From Chamaelirium japonicum (lineage: Eukaryota > Streptophyta > Magnoliopsida > Liliales > Melanthiaceae): a stretch of DNA of 64,000 bases. Positions 10,540 to 21,018 of the stretch are shown here, piece by piece. The first letter of the stretch is position 1. The number at the start of each line of letters is the position of its first letter. The stretch spans positions 32,659,126 through 32,723,125 of the forward strand of contig OX393549.1 of the NCBI GenBank assembly GCA_947650365.1. The letters run 5' to 3'. Under the pieces are notes generated by a model. It saw only the letters and a list, made by a program, of their open reading frames with translations, was not told the origin of the DNA and made no database searches. A program made the position numbers and the translations under genes.

Positions 10540-10884
10540 AAATGATTTTATCATAGAACTAGCGGTTCACAATTTAAAGTTATATTTTTTCTATTTTTAA
10601 AAAGTATATATTTCTTAATCCAATAGTAATAATTTTGAATTGCTCCATAATTTTTTCTAGCTAGATATTGATCGGTTGTAATTTTGTATTTGGCGATATG
10701 CACATATGTGATATCACAAAGACTTCAGCTAGATATTGATCGGTTGTAATTTTGTATTTGGCGATATGCACATAAGGTGATAATTTTGTATTTGGTGATA
10801 TACACTTATTAGTATTGATATAAGCGGCACGCACTCCCTGCACGATCTTAGGCAAGGGAGAGGAAGATCAGAGGGCTTCGCTTC
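10540..10884. repeat. Partial third copy of the LTR-flanking sequence, with local tandem repeats
   Basis: 10540-10720 matches the sequence after LTR H1 (about 1611-1790). The segment GCTAGATATTGATCGG...GCGATATGCACAT then recurs at about 10658-10704 and 10727-10772, with a partial unit at about 10776-10806. No gene. Confidence 0.6.
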
Positions 10885-10989
10885 AACGTCGTAGAAGGCT
10901 TCGCAGGGATCTCGACGGGGAGGCCGCTCGGGAGAGAGGGAGGCACGAGATCCAGGATCCGAGATCGAGCGCACGAGATCGGACCGCTC

Positions 10990-11080
<91 letters not shown>

Positions 11081-11153
11081 GGGGGGGGGGTTCTCAGGAG
11101 ATCAAGACGGGATCGAGACGAAAAATTAAAATGTATTTTTTTTACTATGGCCG
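10885..11153 (-). mobile_element. Leader fragment of copia H2 with (GA)n and poly-G
   Basis: Matches 1118-1351. It includes a (GA)n tract at about 10992-11069 running directly into about 21 G residues (11070-11090). In copy 1 the same place has a much shorter tract. Only this leader and the adjacent LTR remain of the element. Confidence 0.6.
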
Positions 11154-11165
11154 GTTCTGATACCA

Positions 11166-11455
11166 TGTTACGAAGAGAGGGGGAGAGAGACTCTATGGCT
11201 GGCTCTGATACAATGTTACAAAGAGAGGAGGCGAGAGACTAGGGTTTGGGGAGAAAACTCCTTGTATTATCTCATCAATATTACATAAGACTACATCTCC
11301 TTACATAAGGAGTGAACGCACACCATTATAATATCGTAACCGAGGTGGGACTAATAGTAATACTAATACTACATACCTCTCCTTCTATAACGAGGGAACG
11401 CACACCATTATAATACCATAACCGAGGTGGGAATAATAGTAATACTAACACTATA
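11166..11455 (-). repeat. LTR of copia H2, PBS region duplicated
   Basis: Counterpart of LTR H1. The primer-binding motif with the adjacent LTR start is present twice (11154-11165 and again near 11203), because of a local duplication of about 50 bp. The end reads CACTATA instead of CACTACA. Confidence 0.6.
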
Positions 11456-11915
11456 TCTAATAGATTTTAACATAGAACCAACGGTTCACACTTCGAACTT
11501 TGAAGTTATAATTTTATATTTTTAAAAATTATATATTTTCTTAATCCAATGGTAATAATTTTGAATTGCTCCATAATATTTTTCTAGCTAGATATTGATC
11601 GGTTGTAATTTTGTATTTGGCGATATGCACATATGTGGTATCAAAAAGACTTAAGCTAAGGCTTTTTGTAGATTTTATATTGATTTAAGCAATACTAATA
11701 ACTTTCTATATAGAATTTTTTTTTTTTACATAAAGGATAATGATTTGATTTTGTATGGGACCTTCACTATTTAAGTGGTTCTGGCCTTGGGCTATTTAAT
11801 TTGATTAGGCCTTTGGGGACTTTATGTTCACATGGGGCCTTAGACGGCCGCCAATAATGGCCTTATGGTTAAATCGGCCCTAAGAACACCATATGGGTAA
11901 GAGGACACAAAGGGC

Positions 11916-12471
11916 TAGGGGTGGGACTTGGGCGGGTTGAGGGTCTGCCCATGCTTAACCCGACTTGCACAAATCTTAATCCGTTTTGCCCATGGAACCC
12001 AGGAAAATATGGAAGCCTAATCCGTGCTTGATCATTCTAGTTGCTCGGGTTGCTCAATTTGCAAAATAACGGGCAAGTTGGGTGGGTTGCCCAATTAAAA
12101 ATGCTTGTGCACATAAAAAGATGGGGAAAAAAACCCAACATATTTTTGAATTACATTAAAAAATCTTTGATTTGCATAACGAAAACATAAAGTCCAACCC
12201 ATATCCTAACATATTTCAAACGAATTCTTAACATTTAAGATCAAACAAACCGTCTTTGATTTCCACTAAAAAAAAATACCAAAGCATTCAGCCTTAGTGT
12301 GTCACTTCCTCGGGTTCCTCGGATCGGTGCTCAAACCCATCCAAATTGAAATCGGGTTGATCTTTTTTTGTCCAAATCCGTCCAAGTTTTTAACTAGCTT
12401 TGCCCATGTTTGTCCATTGTTCGGGTTGGGCAGGTCTGGTTCGGGTTAGACCTGCCCAAGTCCCACCCCTA
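11916..12471. mobile_element. hAT-type MITE, copy-2 counterpart of 2135-2681
   Basis: Ends TAGGGGTGGGACTTGGG and its complement, at the same place in the duplicated block as 2135-2681. The left flanking octamer is CAAAGGGC; the right flank has lost a base (CAAGGGTG). Confidence 0.7.
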
Positions 12472-12504
12472 CAAGGGTGTGGGACAATGGCTTGGGGGTG
12501 GAGG

Positions 12505-12512
12505 GCTGGGGA
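12505..12512. other. Empty target site of the copy-1 hAT element
   Basis: The single octamer GCTGGGGA stands where copy 1 has two GCTAGGGA octamers flanking a 354-bp element (2717-3086). It confirms that element's ends and dates its insertion after the segmental duplication, unless it was excised precisely here. Confidence 0.8.
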
Positions 12513-12895
12513 GGGCCCTTTTGAAAGGATCCGGGACCCAATCCTACCAATTTAAGGCGGCTCCCAACCAGCGAACAACTTGACCTTCAGCTATCCTTTT
12601 TATGCACATTGACCCCCTCCGCAGGGGTGTATTTGTAGTGAAAAGTATAGTCCAGGGGTCAAAATTGTTTGAAACAGGACTTTAGGGAGAAAATTGAGAC
12701 TAGGGGGATGTCTATGTAATTTGCCCAAAATAAAATTCATAGCTTGGTGTACTCTAATCTATGTTCGTTGTTACTAATCATTTTTAACGGTATATGAGCT
12801 ATATTGCATTATGGAGACATAAATAACCTATGTTGTAGTTATTTAAACTATAGTTGACAACACAATAGTTTATATGTTTCTTTTATTTTTGAGTA

Positions 12896-13256
12896 ATGCT
12901 AATTTGTACAATCTCCATCGACAATCGCAAGGACAAATCATGCCCATGAATTGGAACCCAAATCTTTAGCCCCATCGTTTGCCACCGAAATCACAGCCGT
13001 TCATTGCTAATCACTGTCGTCCCTTTTCTTAGGCGGTTGGGGCTGATTCCATGCACCAGTCGGGTCTAGGTGCAAAGGACGATTGTGATTTTGGGGGGCT
13101 AATGATGGGGCAGAAGATTTGGGTTCCATGAAGTAATGGCGGGGCCCACGACTCAGTGCATCAGCATTCACATCAAGTACTGAGCCCTGGCTCCCGCCAA
13201 CACTTCTTGGGTCTGGTTTGCCTTTGTGATTGTCGATGAAGATTGTACAAATAGCA
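12896..13256. mobile_element. Foldback MITE, copy 2
   Basis: Counterpart of 4075-4433, with ends ATGCTAATTTGTACA and TGTACAAATAGCAT. Here the inverted symmetry extends outward to AGTAATGCT / AGCATTACT. Confidence 0.65.
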
Positions 13257-13859
13257 TTACTATTTATTTTTAGACATTCGGACATTGTAAATCATGATGA
13301 GGATAATCAATTTAACATATAGATCCTATAGTTTTTATCAAACGTATTTAGACCGGAGACCTTTGATAAGCTTTCTCTATATTATTTACAGAGATTTTAC
13401 AAATCAACCCCTACAATTTTTCCTATTACGAATAAACCATTATAATGGCAATATTTTGCACATAAGTTCGTAAAAAAATTATGACTTGGCATATCAACCC
13501 TTGCAATTATCTGACGCCCAAAATATGAAAATATTCCTCAGTATTTAATCTTTTGCTTATTAGTGTTGCATAACTATTTTCTTTTTTATCTTTTAAGTTC
13601 CTAAATAGTAAATACTCTCCAAAGTGAGAACAATCTGAGCTAAGTCCAAGTTAGATGTTAGGTAATGAATAGATTCAGGTTAAGTCCATGTTCAATAAAG
13701 ATGTGTCGATCTAAAAGTTCATCAAAGATGGTTAACAAAAGGGTCAATATGTAAGATTCGGATAATTTAAAAAGGTTTGTATGTAAATATTAGTTTAAGC
13801 AATTCATACATAGTTAGGAAATATTTTAGGGGTTGATTTATAAAAATCTATTAGTTTTA

Positions 13860-15028
13860 GGGAAATTTTATTCATACCCCATAAATCTGTAATTAGCCCC
13901 CATTTCCAACAAACTTGAACACACCCCATTTTTTTTTTTCATACCCCATTCCTATCCCAAAAATACCCTTCCCCCTTACACCACACCTTCAATACACCCC
14001 AGTTAAATGGCCCGCCCCAACTTGATTATACCCCAATCAAACACATACCCCCTTAAATATACCCCAATTATATGCACTCTTGAATACACCGGTACCCCAC
14101 TCTTAAATAAACCCCATGCAGTTGACTGATACTTTTTTTTTTTTTGAGATCGGCGGGTGTTCCGAAACCTTTCGGGCAATGGCCCACTTCCAGTTGGCTG
14201 ATACTTGAAGGCACAAGTAGAGCTGCAACTTGGGCGGGCCAACCTGAACCCAACCCGAGTCCAATCCGAACCCAACCCGAATTTGGGTGGGCTAATCCGA
14301 GCCCAACCCGAATTATTTCTCCTCGACCCAACAGGACCCGACATGAAGTTAGCGGGTCTTGGTCAAGGCTAAACATGTTCGGGATGTAAACGGGTCAACA
14401 CGATAGACCCGTTTAATAAACGGGTCGGGTCCAGGTTTAGGGTCTGGACACGGTAGACCCGGGAAGACCCGTTTAGTATTCAACGGGTCGGGTCGGGTCG
14501 GGTCTATCAGCAATCCGATACTATAATATATAATACCAGTGGATCTTTCGGGTCAAGTCGGGTCAAGTCGGATTGGGTCGGATCGGGTCAACTGAATAGA
14601 TCCGGGTGGTAAACGGGTCTTACCGGGTCTTATCGTGTCTACCTGTTTATTAGCGAGTCGGGTACGGGTTTAGGATCTAGACACGATTAGTTAAACGGGT
14701 CGGGTTCGGGTCTAGGGGTTTTGGACACGACACGACACAACTCATTGCCACCCCTAGCTGCAACTTGGGCGGGCCAACCCGAACCCAACCCGACTTTGGG
14801 CGGGTTAACCCGAACCCACCCCGCACAACCCGACGGGTTGGGCTTGGGCTAAGGTTAAACAAACATTGGGTTGGGTTGGGGGTACAAAAGACGCTGAGCA
14901 GGGGCTTTGGGGTTTGGGGTACAAAAAAAAGGGCATTGTTGGTATTAAAGGATTGTTGAGTAAGTTATTGAGAAACGCAAGGGATACTGGGCTAATTACA
15001 GATTTTTGGGGTATGAATAAAATTTCCC
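13860..15028. mobile_element. Non-autonomous Mutator-like (MULE) element with nested hAT sequences
   Basis: The terminal inverted repeats begin GGGAAATTTTATTCATACCC and mirror GGGTATGAATAAAATTTCCC at the right end; similarity extends inward to AATCTGTAATTAGCCC. The flanks are identical 9-mers, TTAGTTTTA at 13851-13859 and 15029-15037, as expected for Mutator-type transposition. The unoccupied 9-mer is at 5034-5042 in copy 1. The 1169-bp interior has no transposase frame and contains hAT-like GGGTCGGGT arrays. Confidence 0.85.
14215..14880. mobile_element. Nested hAT-like GGGTCGGGT sequences inside the MULE
   Basis: A right end ATTGCCACCCCTA at about 14745-14757 and a body of CGGGTC/GACCCG motifs resemble the hAT MITE at 7935-8401 in inverted orientation. 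It interrupts a second repeat whose AGCTGCAACTTGGGCGGGCC motif occurs both at about 14220 and at about 14756. The exact nesting could not be resolved by eye. Confidence 0.5.
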
Positions 15029-15305
15029 TTAGTTTTATTATTTCCAAGGTCATTTTACTTTTTGAAGGAATCATGAACGTCATCATTGTTAGTATTATGG
15101 ATTCCAAAATTCATTACTTGATAAAAACCAAATGAACCAAAGTTTACACAATCAAAGGAAAATGGATATTTTTAATAATAATGATAAATAGTAGGCTTGT
15201 TATCATGTAATCTGATCATCTTTTTTACAACATAAGATGCAGGTGGATGGAAACTTGATCATATAACCACACCCACTGATAGTGTGCAACTTCTCAAATC
15301 TTACA

Positions 15306-16313
15306 TTAAAGAGGTGAAAGTGCAGGGCCGGACTCAAGGATTTGCTCAGACTGAGCAGGGGCACTGGCCAACTTCTCCATCGATCCCGATATTGGCCCTG
15401 CCGCTGCTACACCAAAGCTCCGGATCACGACGCCTCCGCCTTGACGAGCACTCCTTTCCTGCTCATCTCCACATAACCTTGGGAGGAACACACGTTCGCC
15501 GGCAGCAAGGTCGAAGTAGAGATCGACGATGTTTGGGCACCCCTGGTAGCACCGAGGGGAGCAGAGCTTCTGCATGAAACGAGGATCTAGGAGAGAATCC
15601 GATGAGATCCCCACCGTGTTGCGGGTGACCCCGCAAGCTTCGAGGCAACCGTCGGTCTCGATCCAGTCCTTGAGATTGCCGGCCTCAATCTCTGACGAGC
15701 GGCAAGAGAAGTGATCTAGCCCTCCCCTTTGCACTCGCTTCTCAAGCACACAGCGTGTGCCGGTTGACGAGACAGCAAAGGCACATGTGCTGTAGTCCAG
15801 CCTCTCACAATGGATCCTGCCTGCAATAAACATTTATTTTAGACACATGAGAAACCATTACATCCAAAAGCTTAAGCTATTAACGGAATGGACCAATAAT
15901 GTATATGAAATCAATCCTCCTGTAATAAATAAATGGAGGTAACAAGATTTGACCCAAGACCTCGTAGAACGAGAGCTCTGATACTATGTTAAAAAATCAT
16001 CATTTCACTCAAAAACTTACGCTGTTAGAGAATAGGCCAACAATGCATATCAAGCTAACGAGACCTAATGCAAAACTACCATTGCTGGTCTCAATCCCAG
16101 ATGAGAATAGTTGAAGGTTGACGCTAGGTTGAAAGACAGACATAAAAAACAACTCAACCTATAAAATTAATATCCTAATTTGATGATATATAGATGTGAT
16201 GGATTGCGATCAACTAGCCGAACTTTATCTGAGGACATACCGAGAGTCCCCTGCACTGACATGACGAGAGCGAGGGCTAGGAACATGACAAAGCCATGGT
16301 AGAAGCGAGCCAT
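15306..16313 (-). CDS. PAR1-like: PAR1-family secreted protein, copy 2
   Basis: Exon 1 is 16241-16313 (73 nt) and exon 2 is 15306-15820 (515 nt), with a 420-bp GT-AG intron in phase 1. The product is 195 residues. It begins MARFYHG with a hydrophobic signal segment like copy 1 and keeps all ten cysteines of the mature region, including DGCLEACG, KLCSPRCYQGC and RLCG. Differences from copy 1 include RIHCERLDY for EIHCESLDR, LDPRF for LEPRF, AAGERVF for AAGEGVF and a slightly shorter low-complexity tail. The intron differs more: copy 2 has about 190 bp not in copy 1 (15845-16070) and lacks the palindromes of copy 1. Both paralogues look functional. The role of PAR1 proteins is not established; they are secreted and have been linked to sugar or photoassimilate status. 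Confidence 0.88.
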
Positions 16314-16422
16314 CGGTTTTTTTTACTTTGGATTTAGATCGACCAATGAGACGAGGGAGACGATGGAATAGTTGCTAAAACTAAGTGAGTGATGCTTGTA
16401 TTGGGTGAGTATTAAGAGCTGC

Positions 16423-16430
16423 TATTTATA
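16423..16430 (-). promoter_or_regulatory. TATA box of PAR1 copy 2
   Basis: TATAAATA on the minus strand, 110 bp upstream of the start codon at 16313, at the same spacing as in copy 1. Confidence 0.6.
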
Positions 16431-17134
16431 GAAACATCAAGAATATGGACATGGTAAGGCTCCGGTGGAATGCCTTGATCCTCGGTTGTCGTGCCGTTGG
16501 CGCAAATAGCTATTGCTCTCACAAAGTTGACAGATAATGTATAATTCTTGCTCAAAAATAAGACAAACCAGTAATCCAAAGCAAAGTTGCCGTAACAGGG
16601 AATAGATGGAGTCTCCACGATGGGTGAATTGAAAAATAATTTGTGTTTCACATTTTTTTGTATATTCCAAAAACAAGAAATAATCTAATAAGACCTCCTG
16701 TAGGTAAGGTGACGCATCACACCATCCGTTTGGGTGAATAACACGCACCCAAACTGATGGTTGTGATGTGTCACCTTACGTACGCCTTATGGAACCGACC
16801 TCTTGGCAAGGATTGAGACATTGATTCAAATTAATAGGAAGTCCTAGGAGGGATACTTGCCTAGCTCCATGGATGAAGATCTTGAAAGTATGTCAAGAGC
16901 AAGATTCCATGGAAATGAGACAATCCAAAAATGAATATAGTTTAATTATTTTAACTAATAATCTTTATTTTCTAAAATGAATTGGGCTCATGAATTCAAT
17001 ACGGTTTCTAGCCCTCCACAAATTATAGAAAGGGATAGCATTGAGGTTGTTTCGATATTTTCCTTGGTATATAATTTTCAATACACATTGTTGCCCACCA
17101 TCCATTAAAACAAAAATGAGAGAAGGATAAACTA

Positions 17135-17141
<7 letters not shown>

Positions 17142-17218
<77 letters not shown>
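17142..17218. repeat. (CT)n microsatellite, right end of block copy 2
   Basis: About 77 bp of CT repeats. The duplicated block ends here; the flanking sequences of the two copies differ beyond it. Confidence 0.9.
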
Positions 17219-17220
<2 letters not shown>

Positions 17221-17480
17221 CCTCCACACGTGTGCCGTGTGCGCACACACCCACCCACTACCGCCTCCCTCATCCTCCCTGCAGCATATGTAAATGAATC
17301 ACTCATTATAAAGAACAATTGAATCAAAGCATCATATGTAAAGGTCGACCTCTATCTCTATTCTTGGTGGCTTTTTTGTAGCTTGGAGTTGATTTTCTCT
17401 CAATTTTGATAGCCCTTTTTCTACCAAATTTGTCATAAATTTGTAATGGCACACTGGTTCGGCGGTTGGTCGATGATGCT
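17219..17480. other. Spacer between PAR1 block and X1
   Basis: No feature recognised. Its end, GATGATGCT, is the left side of an intact junction with GATGG at 17481, which in X2 is where copia A is found. Confidence 0.5.
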
Positions 17481-17735
17481 GATGGGACCAGAAGCTGGTG
17501 GGGCTGGGATTGGTGCAAGACTTATCACTCTTACTCCTAATTAACCTTATGCCAGGAGTTTAAGAAAGAGAAGTTAAGGGGACTTTTGGCATGAGGAATA
17601 GCTGTTCCGCTTAAACATCATCCAGAAGAGGGTATTCCGATCAATTACTATGTCTAATGTAATTCGATGATCCAGCGTTCTAGCTAGCATAGAAATGCAC
17701 GGAATGATATAATATCATTCCCAACTCCTTCATTC

Positions 17736-18142
17736 TGAACATTCGGGATCAATTGTCTATCCTTGATGAGGAGGAGCATAATCTATCTCTTAACTTACTG
17801 GAGGACAACTCCATTCAAGATATAACTTCAGCTATCAGTATATCCTTTAAGGGAAATGGTTTGGAATCCTTCCTAGTCCAAATCTGAGAATTGGAGAGAT
17901 CAAGAGCTTCGAAGTCTTGAGAGCTGGGGTCTATTGCTTTTTGTTCATTTTTCTTGTTTGGAACTCTTGGGCTATTTGTGTTAGCCCGTGTTGGATGGGG
18001 TAGGCTATCGGTGTCTCCTTTAAGGCATTGTTGTATGCTACTTTTTTCATAATAAACTGGTAGGGGTCTAGGGCGAACGCCCCCCCCCCCCCCCCCCCCC
18101 CCCCCCCTCTCATTCTGAGAGAAGGATTCTCATAAAAAAAAA
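17736..18142 (+). mobile_element. 5'-truncated LINE with 13-bp TSD (X1 copy)
   Basis: The 407-bp insert ends in a run of A residues and is flanked by AACTCCTTCATTC at 17723-17735 and 18143-18155, a classic LINE target duplication. The body has no ORF. It resembles the 3' region of the LINE at 52843-55130: shared ...GAATTGGA.AGATC.AG.GCTTC and TAATAAACTGGTAGGGG. A run of 28 C residues (18080-18107) lies just before the tail. Confidence 0.8.
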
Positions 18143-18455
18143 AACTCCTTCATTCCACCGTAACAAATACTATCTGGAGTAGAAACGGTCGCTTTTGAAA
18201 TGATGCGAAGCACCCCCTACAAGATGTTAATTTATTTGTGCTTTTTGATCTAACCCATTTAAGTTTTTCAGTTAATCATGATTTGAATTTAACCGGGACA
18301 TGATTCGACTCCCACCTGACGCACCTAACACAATTAGAACCAAAGAATATGGATGAACTAAATAGATCCAATATAATCCCGTACCGAAATCCAATTTTGA
18401 TCCCATTTTTCTATGTTCATTTGATTGAACAAATTTTAGTATGTATTTAATTATT

Positions 18456-18937
18456 GGGTTATTTTGACTTTGCCCCCCAAATTATGAGTAAGATTTTGTT
18501 CCAACCTCTTAAACAACCTCTTTAAAGAGGTTGGATGTTCCCGGTCTCTCTCATTGGTCCATTCCAAGGGTATGTTTGTCATTTCATACTTTTTATCATG
18601 GTGAAATGACCAAAAGTCCTCGATATGGACCAATGAGAGAGACCGGGAACATCCAACCTCATTAAGGAGGTTGGAACAAAATCGTACTCCCAAATTATGC
18701 CTTGAATTAGACTTTACCCCCCATGTTTTCATTAATCAGACTTTACCCTTCAAAACTAACTGTTCCGTCAGCTCACCCCTCAAATCTTTATTTATTTTCT
18801 GCCAACTCACCCTTCCTCTTAGATGATGAGCTGACGGAACAGTTAGTTTTGGGGGGTAAAGTCTAATTAATGAAAACAGGGGGGGGGGGTAAAGTCTAAT
18901 TCAAGGAAAAAATTGGGGGGCAAAGTCAAAATAACCC
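18456..18937. mobile_element. MULE-type MITE with 9-bp TSD (X1 copy)
   Basis: The terminal inverted repeats start GGGTTATTTTGACTTTG and end with the complement. Flanks are identical 9-mers, TTAATTATT at 18447-18455 and 18938-18946. The interior contains a second inverted repeat (GAGAGACCGGGAACATCCAACC and complement, roughly 18530-18665) and a third (CTGACGGAACAGTTAG and complement). The X2 counterpart is 27746-28210. Confidence 0.85.
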
Positions 18938-19384
18938 TTAATTATTTGAAGTATTTTCTCCAACATAGAGGATCATATTCAATTGATTTATCTACAATAC
19001 CAAGCCAAGATAGGAAAAAATGAAAAACACTTATTATTAAAATTAATTTTTAAGTATCTTTTGTCCTAAGTATGATTTAAGTATGATTTTAAGGTGTTTG
19101 ACTCGAAGGTAACGACGGTTGACGGCCTGTTAATCAAAGTGCGATGCCTCTTACTCTCTTGGAAATCAGTACTCCAGGGAGAAGCGGCAGCACACTTGGA
19201 TTCTTTGCTCTGCTCTCTATTCAAGTTCTGTTTCTCTTTTATTTGTATCATGTCAAAATTTTAATTTCTTTAATTTCCGCATATCTTCTTTAGAAGGATT
19301 TCAGACCACCAATGATGAGCTGGCTCTTGTTGTCTCCTTTCTTTTTCTTTCTTTTTTTTCTTTTTTATGATTTAGGTTAGGGTG
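18938..19384. other. Non-coding part of X1, with the empty target of copia B
   Basis: No gene. The continuous sequence GGATTTCAGACC (around 19298) is the unoccupied site into which copia B was inserted in X2 (TTTCA duplicated at 28630-28634 and 46040-46044). Confidence 0.7.
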
Positions 19385-19401
19385 TGACAGGTGTTCCCTA
19401 G

Positions 19402-19463
<62 letters not shown>

Positions 19464-19604
19464 AGGGTTTTGGGAGAATGGATTGAACCATCTCATTAGG
19501 CCAAGGGTCAAATATATATGAAAGATACAAGAAAAGAACAAAGGGTATCCTATACAGGCTATCTACGGGTATGTGTATCTCAACACTATACACTATCACT
19601 AACA
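19385..19604 (-). repeat. LTR of truncated copia D copy (D')
   Basis: Matches the LTR at 46126-46329: starts TGACAGG, holds a (GA)n tract (about 19406-19461), ends CACTAACA. It is followed by a polypurine tract (minus strand). Confidence 0.75.
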
Positions 19605-20012
19605 GCCTCCCTCAAACTCAAGGTGGGTCATGCACCATGAGTTTGCTAGGCAGAAACTGAAAACGTGGAGCAGTGTGTGACTTCGTGAAGAAGTCAGGAA
19701 TCTGTTCTCCAAAGGGAACAAAGGGGAGAGAGATGGTCCCGGCCTCGTACTCCTGACGAGAGTAGTAGCAATCGAATTCGATATGCTTCGTCCTCTCGTG
19801 GAAGACCGGGTTGGTGACAATCTGTATTGTACTCCGGTTGTCACAGTGAAGGGCTGTAGGTTCAGAGATCTCAACCCCTAGATCTCCAAGAAGTCGTCGC
19901 AAGTGAATGATCTCTTTGATAGTAGAGACCATGGCTCAAAACTCTGCTTCAGTACTGGAGAGAGAGACAACACTCTGCTTCTTGCGGCGCCATGAGATGA
20001 GAGAATCTCCAA
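19605..20012 (-). pseudogene. 3' end of copia D' pol (RNase H end)
   Basis: The minus-strand frame has the RNase H end typical of copia: a CDNRS-type block, N-P-V-F-H-E-R-T-K-H-I-E-F-D, then a D-F-F-T-K segment. The same TGA interrupts the AEF.AM block as in element D, so that stop predates the X duplication. The fragment is cut at about 20012 by the fusion to copia A's LTR. Confidence 0.75.
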
Positions 20013-20454
20013 AAAGAGGGGAGCGGTTAATGGGCTGTGATTAAGCCCATTAACCTCGCACGTTACAGCTCTCGTAACGGCTCGCATGCAGCAACGGGTC
20101 GCATGCAAAACGGCTAGTTGCCAAAAAGGAATTTAATAAATGGGGGAGGACTTAATAGCAAAAAACAAAAAGAGGGCAGGTGCGGACCAGCCCATTTCGG
20201 AGGTGCTATCGTGTCCGGGTCCGTGGGCGCACTCACACACGCGCCGCCCAGCCCATGCCCATGCCCAAGCCCAAGCCCGGCCCGGCTCGGCTCGGCACGG
20301 CATACACGCGCGCGCGTGTGTGAGCTAGTGGAGCCCCTCCTCTCGTGTGATGACTAGTGGGGGGAAGTGGGTAAATCCTTATATGTTGGTAGGGGATTTC
20401 TCCCCTAACCGATATGGGACTAAAAGTGTGGTTTTAACACACATACACTCAACA
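20013..20454 (-). repeat. Truncated 3' LTR of copia A
   Basis: 442 bp matching 26163-26582. Only the U3-proximal part of the LTR is present, starting TGTTGAG at 20454 on the minus strand. The TATA-containing and U5 portions are missing and are replaced by X1 sequence. Confidence 0.75.
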
Positions 20455-20466
20455 ATCCCCCACATG
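20455..20466 (-). promoter_or_regulatory. Polypurine tract of copia A
   Basis: Read on the minus strand as CATGTGGGGGAT directly before the LTR start TGTTGAG. This is the plus-strand priming site expected upstream of a 3' LTR and confirms the orientation. Confidence 0.7.
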
Positions 20467-21018
20467 TGTTTAAAACCACTAAATATTAAATAATTAAAAA
20501 GTTTAAAATGTAAAATAAAAAATAAAAAGATTTTGCTGGATTCCTTATACTACGCAGTAGGTGTAGGTACCTTCCGGTTTGAACCTCCACTTAGTACAGT
20601 TGTATACATCCGTGAGGGCTTGGTGGACTACGCCTTGAACCAGCCTCATTTATCGGGTTTCTACAAGTAGTACTCGTAGTACAGTTTTCGATGGTTCTAA
20701 GGGGTTGCGCTATTAATGGCCTTGCGTAGATATCTTTTCTTGTATGTTTCTAGGGAGCAGCCCTGGTCCCAGAGTTGCGGCCTCACAACGACATACATAT
20801 AGGTAAGTCCTAATAGGGGTGTGAGCAAGGCGACACCCCGCCTCATGGGTCTTGGACTTATTAAGAGTTTTGCACTCATCCTGCCCCTTGCTTTTAATAA
20901 GCACTGACGTCATAGGGACGGGAGCATTATTCAGTGCTCCTTATTTTCAATCACTACTACAGTTTATTTCTACCCATTGAACCTCCGTGAGGTTGGGTTC
21001 CCACTGCGGTGATTTTTC
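20467..21018 (-). other. 3' untranslated part of copia A
   Basis: Lies between the pol stop at 21019 and the polypurine tract. AT-rich, no further domain recognised. Confidence 0.5.

Larger units (their letters stand above)
17481..20012. repeat. Duplicated block X1
   Basis: Near-identical to 26583-28634 joined to 46040-46740 (X2). It contains a truncated LINE, a MULE-type MITE and the 3' part of copia D. The right end (about 20013) is a breakpoint fused to a truncated LTR of copia A, with AAA shared at the junction. Confidence 0.8.

Noticed and set aside
16965-17327. Frame encoding an Arg-Glu dipeptide repeat
   Set aside because: Translation of the (CT)n microsatellite.
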